The notes beneath the pieces are model-generated. The model was given only the letters and a program-made list of their open reading frames with translations, was not told where the DNA came from and did not search any database. This document shows, piece after piece, positions 1 to 5,919 of a stretch of DNA of 8,269 bases. The position numbers and the translations under genes are program-made. The DNA comes from Bacteroidota bacterium (lineage in GTDB: Bacteria > Bacteroidota > Bacteroidia > Chitinophagales > Saprospiraceae), in the NCBI GenBank assembly GCA_029573365.1, contig JAKQGD010000348.1:1-8269 (forward strand). Direction: 5' to 3'. Position 1 is the first letter of the stretch. Every line of letters begins with the position of its first letter.

Positions 1-2328
1 GACCAGAGCCTTCTTAAAAAGACAAAGATAGTTTTTAAGAATGAAAAGTCGGTAAAAGACAAGACTACGCTGGAGAGCGAGTTACTGACATTTATAGATC
101 CCAGGCCCAACGAAAAGCTTATATTTTTCCTGCCTTCGGAATATCTTTATCTGGCCAACTCCGGCTCAGGCAAGGATGAATGGTATCACCGGGGCATCAG
201 GAACCTGGGAAAACCTCCCGTCCTTTACTCCGAAGACGCCGCCAGGAAGATTGCTGCAAACATGGAAAACCATCTAAGGTTTAAGAAAGGATATTATGAT
301 GCCCGTGTTGACTTTATCACGGAAGAATCCAGGGCGACACGTGGATGGAAAACATCGTACTCCGATGATGTCTGGGAAAGCACCAGCACTGCAGTCAGCT
401 ATCTGGTCTCGACGGGAGACCGGTATAAGGTGCGTACCGTGACTTATGAATCGCGGGACGAAAACCTGCTCGCCTTTGTTAGGTCGGTCAGCGATGAAGC
501 CTATGTCAAGGCAGGCGATTATATTGATTTCAGCAGCTTTGAGCTGGAAAAGAGCCGCATTACACTGGCTTGTCAGAACCACGGCTACGTCAATTTTTCA
601 AATTCGTTTATAGACCTCACCGGTGACTCGAGCAGGGTGACCAAAGATGTGGCCGTTACCTTTGAGATCAGGACCCCACTGCCGGATTCTGTGCATACCA
701 GCTATGTGACCGGAAAGGTACGTGTGTTTACTGACCAGGTGCAGGGCAATGAATCGGATCAGGTGCTTGCTGACAGCGTGAGGGGTATCCGATTTTTCAG
801 ACAGTCAAAGGAGTTTTTAGTGAGGCCCGGCCTGCTGGCCAATTCGATATTTTTTTCTGAGGGTAAGCTACTGACTCGTGACGACAGACAGAAAACCATA
901 CGCAAACTCAACAGTTTGGGCACATACAGGTTTGTCACCATAAATGCGTTGCCTGATCCCGAGCAGGATAGCCTTATGAATTTTGACATAGTACTGACTC
1001 CGCAGCTTAAAAAATGGATCTTTGATGGCGGCATTGGAGGATACTTCAGTACGCTTGGAGCTGCCAGGTTGTTTGGATTTTCGCTATCGTCGCAGTTTGT
1101 CAACAGAAACATGTTTGGTGGTTCTGAAAAATATACACTCAGAGCCGAGGCAGGCACGGAAGTAGGTTATTCCAGAGATGCAGGCTTTGTGCAAAGGACA
1201 AGAAACATCCTCCTTCAAAACAATCTGAATATACCGACCTTTCAGGATTTTCTGGGGCTGGGGCGACTGGCAAATCGTATGGGGGTTATAAGAGACCGTT
1301 TTTACAACAACTTCAAGGAAGAAGCCAGTACCAATATAGGCCTGGGATTCAATGCACTCAGCATCCTTAAGTTTTACTCTGTCAATTCGTTTAATGCCTC
1401 CTTTGGCTTTGACTATACTTCGCCCAAGAACCACAGGTTTGTATTCAGGCCGCTGGGTTTTAACCTCGACCTGTACAATATACTGGATACTGCAAGATTT
1501 GAACAAAACCCACTTATTCTGCTTTCGTTCCAGGACATCCTCGGTACGGGGTTTTTGTTCAGGGATTTTTCTTTTATCTACAACAAGGCTAAAGACAGGA
1601 AAGGGAATTCAATCCTGGCCATCAATAATATTGAGGTTTCGGGCTGGGAAGTACACCTTCTAAATCAGCTTTCCAATACTCTTGCGGGTAAAAATACAGT
1701 CTGGTCTATAGGCAGTGGCAATGATAAGATATCTTTTGCAAGGTATCTGAGGTATGAGCTCGATGCCAGATACACAAGAGAATTTACGTCTACGAGCAGT
1801 TTTGCCACACGATTCAATTTTGGTATGGCAGTGCCTTTTGGACCTAATTCGACGGTGCCGTTTATCCGTCAATTTGGAGTGGGCGGCCCCAACAGTCTGC
1901 GGGCGTGGAACATCAAAGAACCCGGCCCGGGTGGGTACAGGGACCCGCTGATCAAGATAAAAGATGCACCTTCCATCTTTGTCAACCAGGGAGATATCAA
2001 GCTGGAGCTCAATGCTGAATACCGTTTTAAGATTTTGTTTGTGCTGGATGGAGCTTTCTTTATAGATGCAGGCAATGTCTGGACACTCAAGGACGACCCC
2101 AACAGGCCTTCGGCAGTGTTTTCCAGGCGGTTTTACGATCAGATAGCCATCGGTGCCGGTTATGGCCTGAGGTTTAATTTTAACTTTTTTATCATCCGCT
2201 TTGACCTGGGATACAAGCTCAGGAGCCCCTTCAAGGATGAATTTAAAGCTTCGCAGTGGTATACACTCAAGGAAATAGGTCAGCAGGGACTGGGCAATGT
2301 ACAGGTAGCGGTCAACTATCCGTTTTGA
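1..2328 (+). CDS. BamA/TamA (Omp85) family outer-membrane protein, 5' end missing
   Basis: The frame is open from base 1, so this is a partial gene with 775 codons visible; the first in-frame ATG (262) is internal. Omp85 proteins insert beta-barrel proteins into, or move substrates across, the outer membrane. The visible N-terminal ~337 residues look like POTRA repeats; the last, at about residues 235-337, ends just before the barrel. The barrel region (about 340-775) contains an NRNMFGG segment early on. It also has the loop-6 signature GVGGPNSLRAW followed by GPGGY near residues 627-646, and ends in Phe (NYPF), as expected for a barrel's final strand. Family membership is secure. Whether it is the essential BamA or one of the additional BamA/TamA-like paralogues common in Bacteroidota is not: the early POTRA text resembles the TamA-like group, and the loop-6 motif is LRAW rather than VRGF. 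The dismutase gene follows 51 bp after its stop. Confidence 0.9.
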   Translation, partial: DQSLLKKTKIVFKNEKSVKDKTTLESELLTFIDPRPNEKLIFFLPSEYLYLANSGSGKDEWYHRGIRNLGKPPVLYSEDAARKIAANMENHLRFKKGYYDARVDFITEESRATRGWKTSYSDDVWESTSTAVSYLVSTGDRYKVRTVTYESRDENLLAFVRSVSDEAYVKAGDYIDFSSFELEKSRITLACQNHGYVNFSNSFIDLTGDSSRVTKDVAVTFEIRTPLPDSVHTSYVTGKVRVFTDQVQGNESDQVLADSVRGIRFFRQSKEFLVRPGLLANSIFFSEGKLLTRDDRQKTIRKLNSLGTYRFVTINALPDPEQDSLMNFDIVLTPQLKKWIFDGGIGGYFSTLGAARLFGFSLSSQFVNRNMFGGSEKYTLRAEAGTEVGYSRDAGFVQRTRNILLQNNLNIPTFQDFLGLGRLANRMGVIRDRFYNNFKEEASTNIGLGFNALSILKFYSVNSFNASFGFDYTSPKNHRFVFRPLGFNLDLYNILDTARFEQNPLILLSFQDILGTGFLFRDFSFIYNKAKDRKGNSILAINNIEVSGWEVHLLNQLSNTLAGKNTVWSIGSGNDKISFARYLRYELDARYTREFTSTSSFATRFNFGMAVPFGPNSTVPFIRQFGVGGPNSLRAWNIKEPGPGGYRDPLIKIKDAPSIFVNQGDIKLELNAEYRFKILFVLDGAFFIDAGNVWTLKDDPNRPSAVFSRRFYDQIAIGAGYGLRFNFNFFIIRFDLGYKLRSPFKDEFKASQWYTLKEIGQQGLGNVQVAVNYPF

Positions 2329-2335
2329 GATAACC

Positions 2336-2379
2336 AATTGTCAATTTAAGTGTTACATTTACATATAAAAATTTTTACA
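2336..2379 (+). promoter_or_regulatory. Possible weak promoter and small dyad before the dismutase gene
   Basis: The 51-bp gap after the barrel gene is A/T-rich. TTG at 2338-2340 is followed after 19 bases by TACATATA (2360-2367), a partial match to the Bacteroidota -33/-7 elements; TACATTTA at 2354-2361 is a better -7 match but its spacing is too short. The TTG lies in a short palindrome, AATTG-T-CAATT (2336-2346). There is no Shine-Dalgarno sequence before ATG 2380. Transcription from the upstream gene is equally possible. Confidence 0.25.
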
Positions 2380-3396
2380 ATGAATGCAAGAATCTTATCC
2401 GTAGCCATGATTTTGTGTATGACGGCCATTGTGGCTGTATCCCAACCATTTACCATGCCAAAACTGGATTATGAATACAATGCCCTGGAGCCGTACATTG
2501 ACGCTCAGACCATGGAAATCCACTATTCTAAGCACCATCAGGCATACCTTAATAACCTCAACAAAGCTGTAGCCGGTACCAAGGCCGAAGGACTGAGACT
2601 CGAGGAACTCCTAATAGCCGCCGAACGCAGGGGGGCAGCCGTCAGAAACAACGGTGGGGGCCATTACAACCACTCACTCTTCTGGAAGGTTTTGTCTCCC
2701 AATGCCGATAAGTCTCCGGGAGGACAGCTGGCAGATGAGATAACCAAGGCTTTTACCTCGGTAGACAGTCTTAAAAGACTGCTCAATAAAGAAGCCATGG
2801 GACGGTTTGGGTCAGGATGGGTGTGGCTGTACGTGACCCCGGAAAAAAAACTGGCAGCCTGTTCCAGCCCCAATCAGGACAATCCGATCATGGATGCCGC
2901 CGGTAAAAATAGAGGAATACCTGTTTTGGGTATCGACGTGTGGGAACATGCCTACTATCTAAAATACCAGAATAAAAGAGGGGACTATCTGAGTGCCGTC
3001 TGGAATGTTGTGGACTGGGATGCCGTCGACGACAATTACAAGGCAGCCCTTGCTGACCCGCTCCTTAAGCTGATCGAAAAGGATGCGTGGCAGGAACTCA
3101 AGGACTTTCATATGGTGATGGCCCAGACCTTCCACCCCATGGAAGAAGGCAATATGGGGCCCATCAGGAGCAGAGCAGGAGAAATGCTGGCCAAGGCCCA
3201 ACTGCTGGCGGCATCCAAAGTACCTGCTTCTTTCCAGTCATCAGCCATCAGCAAAGCCATGAAAGACTTGGTGTCGGGCTCTGCGGATGTGGAGAAACAG
3301 GTCAGAAAAAATGCCAAGGACGACAAAATTAAAAAGAGCCTGACAAAGCTGCATGATACCTTTCATGTGATACAGGGGCTTTGCAGCGAGGAATGA
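2380..3396 (+). CDS. Exported Mn-type superoxide dismutase with C-terminal helical domain
   Basis: Converts superoxide to oxygen and hydrogen peroxide, most likely in the periplasm. I chose ATG 2380 (338 residues) over the in-frame GTG at 2350 because it directly starts a signal peptide: a basic NAR, a hydrophobic stretch to about residue 20, and likely cleavage after VSQ. Residues 24-225 are a complete Fe/Mn dismutase. Metal ligands are H48 (EIHYSKHH), H98 (NHSLFW), D186 and H190 (DVWEHAYY); Y56 is the conserved active-site Tyr. G94 (GGGH) and Q166 (NQDNP) are the positions that mark Mn rather than Fe enzymes, though such Bacteroidota enzymes can accept either metal. Typical dismutases end near residue 225. 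Here about 105 more residues follow (232-338), predicted helical, with FHMVM, TFHPMEEG and LHDTFHVIQGLC motifs. The function of that part is unknown. The sodA symbol is withheld because the protein is exported and fused. Confidence 0.93.
   Translation: MNARILSVAMILCMTAIVAVSQPFTMPKLDYEYNALEPYIDAQTMEIHYSKHHQAYLNNLNKAVAGTKAEGLRLEELLIAAERRGAAVRNNGGGHYNHSLFWKVLSPNADKSPGGQLADEITKAFTSVDSLKRLLNKEAMGRFGSGWVWLYVTPEKKLAACSSPNQDNPIMDAAGKNRGIPVLGIDVWEHAYYLKYQNKRGDYLSAVWNVVDWDAVDDNYKAALADPLLKLIEKDAWQELKDFHMVMAQTFHPMEEGNMGPIRSRAGEMLAKAQLLAASKVPASFQSSAISKAMKDLVSGSADVEKQVRKNAKDDKIKKSLTKLHDTFHVIQGLCSEE
3073..3393 (+). other. C-terminal His/Met/Glu-rich helical domain of the dismutase
   Basis: Residues 232-338 of the dismutase form a separate segment rich in Lys, Ala, Leu and Glu, with heptad-like spacing suggesting a helical bundle of three or four helices. 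Potential metal ligands cluster in two places: H244, M247, H252, E255 and E256 in the first helix pair, and H325, H329 and C335 in the last helix. No CxxCH is present, so it is not a c-type cytochrome. The pattern recalls small secreted helical-bundle proteins of Bacteroidota that I believe occur alone, but I cannot name a family. Metal binding is an inference from residue pattern only. Confidence 0.5.
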
Positions 3397-3482
3397 CAGA
3401 AGGGCAGGGAAGAGGATAATATCAGATATTCTGCTTTGTGATGCTTTCGCAGTTGTGATGGTTAAAATAAAAAATTTAAAAG
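3397..3482. other. Intergenic stretch after the dismutase gene; no clear terminator
   Basis: This region holds a short dyad, AATATC-A-GATATT (3418-3430), and an 8-base direct repeat, TTGTGATG, at 3436-3443 and 3453-3460 (17-base period). Neither resembles a Rho-independent terminator: the dyad arms are A/T-only apart from one pair and no T-run follows. The role of the direct repeat is unknown. Confidence 0.35.
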
Positions 3483-3500
3483 TTTCAGAAATATTTGAAA
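3483..3500. promoter_or_regulatory. Operator 1: 18-bp imperfect palindrome TTTCA-N8-TGAAA
   Basis: TTTCAGAAATATTTGAAA has 5-base inverted arms and partial symmetry inside. Its right half overlaps the -33 TTTG (3494-3497) of the regulator's promoter, so a bound protein would block RNA polymerase. The same pattern and length recur at 4050-4067 before the membrane-protein genes. MarR-family dimers typically bind palindromes of about this size, so the product of the adjacent gene is the obvious candidate. This is inferred from pattern and position. Confidence 0.55.
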
Positions 3501-3525
3501 TATAATAAAATGTTTCTTATCTTTG
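3494..3525 (+). promoter_or_regulatory. Bacteroidota-type promoter of the GbsR/MarR gene
   Basis: TTTG at 3494-3497 (-33) and TATCTTTG at 3518-3525 (-7) match the Bacteroidota sigma-factor consensus (TTTG, TAnnTTTG) exactly, with a 20-base spacer in the normal range. The -7 element ends only four bases before ATG 3530. The predicted transcription start therefore falls at or within a few bases of the start codon, implying a leaderless or nearly leaderless mRNA. Confidence 0.7.
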
Positions 3526-3529
3526 CAGC

Positions 3530-4033
3530 ATGGAATACAATGAAGCAAAAGAGAAGTTTATAAATGCCTGGGGCAGCTTGGCTACCCAATGGGGTATAAA
3601 CAGGGCTATGGCTCAGATTCATGCTTTGTTGCTTATAAGCACACAGCCATTGTGTGTGGAGGATATTATGGAGGAACTGCAGATTTCCAGGGGCAATGTG
3701 AGCATGAACTTGAGGCAATTGATGGATTGGGGTATAGTTTACAAAGATGTAAAATTCGGCGAAAGGCGTGAATATTTTAATACACAAAAGGATATTCAGG
3801 AGCTAGCAAGGATAATAGTGACAGAGAGGTCAAAGCGGGAAATACAGCCTACCATACGTTTGTTGCAGGAGGTTTCTTCTATCAAAGGCAATGGCAGTCC
3901 TGAAAGCAATGAATTTAAAAAAATCACAAGCGAAATGTATGAAATGGCCAAAGCAGCCGATGACATTGTCAATAAAGTGGTCACACAAAAAAGCAACTGG
4001 CTAACTTCTCTTCTAATCAAAATATTAAGATAA
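3530..4033 (+). CDS. GbsR/MarR-family transcriptional regulator
   Basis: A 167-residue DNA-binding protein with the layout of the GbsR branch of MarR regulators. The N-terminal segment EKFINAWGSLATQWG is characteristic. The winged helix-turn-helix covers about residues 24-84: scaffold helix at 24-37, LCVEDIMEEL (41-50), recognition helix SRGNVSMNLRQLMDWG (53-68), and a wing ending GERREYF (77-83). Long helices after residue 86 probably form the dimer interface. ATG 3530 is fixed by the perfect promoter immediately upstream. In Bacillus, GbsR is a choline-responsive repressor, but this branch is broad in Bacteroidota and the ligand here is unknown. No betaine-synthesis gene is nearby. Palindromes before this gene and before the next (46 bp downstream) suggest repression of itself and of the two membrane proteins. 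Confidence 0.88.
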   Translation: MEYNEAKEKFINAWGSLATQWGINRAMAQIHALLLISTQPLCVEDIMEELQISRGNVSMNLRQLMDWGIVYKDVKFGERREYFNTQKDIQELARIIVTERSKREIQPTIRLLQEVSSIKGNGSPESNEFKKITSEMYEMAKAADDIVNKVVTQKSNWLTSLLIKILR

Positions 4034-4039
4034 TTTTTT

Positions 4040-4047
4040 TAAATTTA
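4040..4047 (+). promoter_or_regulatory. Possible -7-like element before the membrane-protein pair
   Basis: TAAATTTA matches seven of eight bases of the Bacteroidota -7 element TAnnTTTG, but no TTG is visible about 20 bases upstream. If it works, operator 2 would lie immediately downstream in a roadblock position. Otherwise the membrane genes are read from the regulator's promoter. Confidence 0.2.
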
Positions 4048-4049
4048 TA

Positions 4050-4067
4050 TTTCAATAAATATTGAAA
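4050..4067. promoter_or_regulatory. Operator 2: near-perfect 18-bp palindrome TTTCAATA-AA-TATTGAAA
   Basis: Eight-base inverted arms flank a two-base centre, making this the more symmetrical of the two TTTCA-N8-TGAAA sites. It lies 12 bases before ATG 4080, in the 46-bp gap between the regulator and the first membrane-protein gene. No T-run follows it and the arms are A/T-rich, so an operator is more likely than a terminator. Confidence 0.6.
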
Positions 4068-4079
4068 CAATTAAAATAA

Positions 4080-4445
4080 ATGAAATCGCAAAGTTTAATG
4101 ATGGCCTCTTATTGTCTTTATTTTGTCATTGTGATCTTCCAGATACTGTGGCCGGCCAAGAAGATTCATTCGGCTGGAAGAGTCTATCTGGTAAAGTATC
4201 TGGGCGAAAACAGGCTTGTAGACCCGGTCAATGACGTGCTGCTGACGGGTTATTACACAATTTCCATTGGTTACTCTATGTGGAAAGTAATTGCCTGGCC
4301 CCAAATCACCAATATTTCGATGATGATACAAGTGGTTGCCTTCAATAGTGGAAGCATTATGATTATACTTGGTACCATGCACTACTTTAATCTTCTTACC
4401 ATTTCAGTCATGTCAAAACGTATTATTAATTCTAAAAATATTTAA
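4080..4445 (+). CDS. Small three-helix membrane protein, first of a paralogous pair
   Basis: A 121-residue inner-membrane protein that I cannot assign to a characterised family. Three hydrophobic segments are evident: about 8-24, 52-71 and 80-110, with a basic tail (SKRIINSKN). Between helices 1 and 2 is a polar segment (AGRVYLVKYLGENRLVDP). The NDVLLTGYY motif (N51, D52, G57, Y59, then G64) at the entry to helix 2 recurs in the next gene with identical spacing. Such NDxLLxGYY proteins seem to be widespread but uncharacterised in Bacteroidota; this is from memory, not a search. ATG 4080 has an A-rich leader. The next gene starts two bases after its stop, so the two are almost certainly cotranscribed and may form a hetero-oligomer. 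Regulation by the upstream MarR-type protein is inferred from operator 2. Confidence 0.78.
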   Translation: MKSQSLMMASYCLYFVIVIFQILWPAKKIHSAGRVYLVKYLGENRLVDPVNDVLLTGYYTISIGYSMWKVIAWPQITNISMMIQVVAFNSGSIMIILGTMHYFNLLTISVMSKRIINSKNI

Positions 4446-4447
4446 AA

Positions 4448-4858
4448 ATGAGTACTTTAAATTTAGATCAACTGACGATTATTGGATACTTTATTTACCT
4501 GCCTGTAACACTTTCGCTGACCTGGCAGGTGGCAAGGATTTTGTTTAAAAGCGGTAAAATTTTTATGGAAGAAATTTTCAATAAGGACCTGGCCATTGCC
4601 GGAGCGACCAACGATCTCTTTAAAATTGGATTTTATCTTTTTAATTTCGGTTTTGCGTTTCTTACCTCAGAATTTTACTTTAATCAGACAGCCACCTATC
4701 AAAAACTTTTTGAAGTTCTCAGCAATAAGCTGGGATATTTTAGTATTTATCTCGGTATAATTCTGTTTGTGCACCTTGTGTTTTTTATGAGGGCCAGAAA
4801 CAAAGCTCTCGCCACAAACAGGGATGTACCTGCAATAACCGAAGTACAGATTTCCTGA
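4448..4858 (+). CDS. Small three-helix membrane protein, second of a paralogous pair
   Basis: A 136-residue membrane protein with hydrophobic segments at about 9-33, 57-74 and 95-115, followed by a basic then polar tail. It aligns with the preceding protein: YF at residues 14-15 in both; SGKIF against AGRVY; and TNDLFKIGFYLFNFG against VNDVLLTGYYTISIG, where N55, D56, G61, Y63 and G68 match N51, D52, G57, Y59 and G64. The likely origin is an old tandem duplication. Coding sequence is notably A/T-rich (sampled 60-base lines have 23-27% G+C, against 48-55% in flanking genes), partly because of Phe/Ile/Leu codons. Function is unknown; no catalytic motif is visible. It ends one base short of the convergent hydrolase's stop codon. 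Confidence 0.76.
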   Translation: MSTLNLDQLTIIGYFIYLPVTLSLTWQVARILFKSGKIFMEEIFNKDLAIAGATNDLFKIGFYLFNFGFAFLTSEFYFNQTATYQKLFEVLSNKLGYFSIYLGIILFVHLVFFMRARNKALATNRDVPAITEVQIS

Positions 4859-4859
4859 G

Positions 4860-5864
4860 TTATTTTACCTCTACCGGCTTAAGCTTTAATACTTCTTCGG
4901 CCCATCGAAAGGTGGCTTCTTCGACGCCTATCACGTCTTTTGACATCACATACGATGAGATGACGTGATTGCCGGCATCAGGAAATGCCACTTTCCTTTT
5001 GAGCGAATCGGGTGTGGCTATCTGGTTGTAAAAATCCATCATGGCCTGTACCGAAACCACCTTGTCCTGATTTTCTTCGTCCTTGTAGTAATATCCTACA
5101 AAGACAGGGCACTTGATTCTGGCAAAATGCTCAGGGTTCATATAATCACGGATCATGGTTTTGAGGGCAAAAAGCGAATTGGTATGGTAGATGCTGTTCC
5201 AGTATTTCTGTGCAGTGCTGTCATAAGTTACACGGTTGTAGTTGCCGTCCATGACCCAGTTGGAGATTTGTTTGCCCCAGGGATACAACAAAGCCTCTGA
5301 CATGGGATCGTAGATGTCGATATTGGGCGAATACATAATCAGCGAGTGGATGTTTTCGCCTGCCGATGCCAGGATGGCTGACAATGTACCGCCTGTGGAA
5401 CAAGACATGACTATGACTTTGTCGCCTAGTTTTTTTCCGATGTCTATGGCGTCTTCGGCGGATTGAATATAGTTTTCCGGAGTCAGGTTGATAAACGAAT
5501 TGCTGTCTGGCCTGCCGTGGTCTTCCAGTCTGCTGAGATAGAGGTTTAGCCCATATCTGCGTGCAAAATCGGTATGAATGGGAGCTCCTTCTTCATGACT
5601 TGCCGAAAAGCCGTGAAGGTACACGAGTGCATATTCGGTTTTTTGTTTCAGCATGGGGTCTGCCCAGACTATGGCTGCCTGGTTGCCCGGCTTGATGTCC
5701 GCAACTTGGGCCTCACGAGATGCCACATAAAGGTCGAGCGAATCGAGGGGCGAGTTTATATCTGTATCGAGCAGGGCAGGTGGAGCAAATTTTTGTCTCG
5801 GGCCCAAAACAATTCCGAGTACGAGCAATGCCAGGATGGCTGCGGAGACTTTAAGTGCTTTCAA
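4860..5864 (-). CDS. Exported or membrane-anchored alpha/beta hydrolase (esterase-like)
   Basis: A 334-residue serine hydrolase. Residues 5-20 are a hydrophobic signal or anchor without a lipobox Cys, so it probably acts in the periplasm. YLHGFSASHEEG (82-93) forms the oxyanion-hole region. The nucleophile elbow is SCSTGG with Ser156, having Ser154 where the GxSxG motif usually has Gly. D262 or D267 (KDEENQDK) is the likely acid and H300 (GNH) the catalytic His. The substrate cannot be told; carboxylesterase or lysophospholipase-like activity is plausible. The start is TTG at 5864: an in-frame TGA lies two codons upstream and no ATG precedes the signal sequence, which fits translation from TTG. 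It lies 55 bp downstream of coaE with no clear promoter of its own, so cotranscription is likely. Confidence 0.85.
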   Translation of the reverse strand: MKALKVSAAILALLVLGIVLGPRQKFAPPALLDTDINSPLDSLDLYVASREAQVADIKPGNQAAIVWADPMLKQKTEYALVYLHGFSASHEEGAPIHTDFARRYGLNLYLSRLEDHGRPDSNSFINLTPENYIQSAEDAIDIGKKLGDKVIVMSCSTGGTLSAILASAGENIHSLIMYSPNIDIYDPMSEALLYPWGKQISNWVMDGNYNRVTYDSTAQKYWNSIYHTNSLFALKTMIRDYMNPEHFARIKCPVFVGYYYKDEENQDKVVSVQAMMDFYNQIATPDSLKRKVAFPDAGNHVISSYVMSKDVIGVEEATFRWAEEVLKLKPVEVK

Positions 5865-5919
5865 ATGTCAGGATATTAATTTTATTGTGAATACATCAGT
5901 TTGATTGTTATTAATGGGC

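Noticed and set aside
262..264. ATG 262 as the start of the Omp85 gene
   Set aside because: The frame is open to base 1 and the upstream residues read as normal family sequence (PRPNEKLIFFLPSE), so this Met is internal.
1660..2337. 225-codon antisense reading frame opposite the Omp85 barrel
   Set aside because: It is the shadow of a well-supported gene, has no recognisable domain and is full of basic and Cys residues, as expected for a frame opposite a beta-barrel gene.
2350..2379. GTG start for the dismutase giving ten extra residues
   Set aside because: The extra residues (MLHLHIKIFT) come before a complete signal peptide that starts cleanly at ATG 2380, and the region looks like promoter DNA.
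2380..2445. Lipoprotein signal in the dismutase
   Set aside because: The only early Cys is in MILCM, which lacks a small residue at -1 and lies mid-helix; an ordinary signal cleaved after VSQ fits better.
3073..3393. Dismutase C-terminal domain as a cytochrome c' or other heme-c protein
   Set aside because: There is no CxxCH motif; only a single Cys (C335) is present.
3418..3430. Dyad AATATC-A-GATATT as a terminator for the dismutase gene
   Set aside because: The arms are six bases with one G/C pair, the loop is too short for a stable hairpin, and no T-run follows.
4062..4092. TTG 4062-4064 as a -33 element for the membrane-protein pair, by analogy with the regulator promoter
   Set aside because: A -7 element 20 bases downstream would fall inside the gene at about 4085, and no TAnnTTTG is present there.
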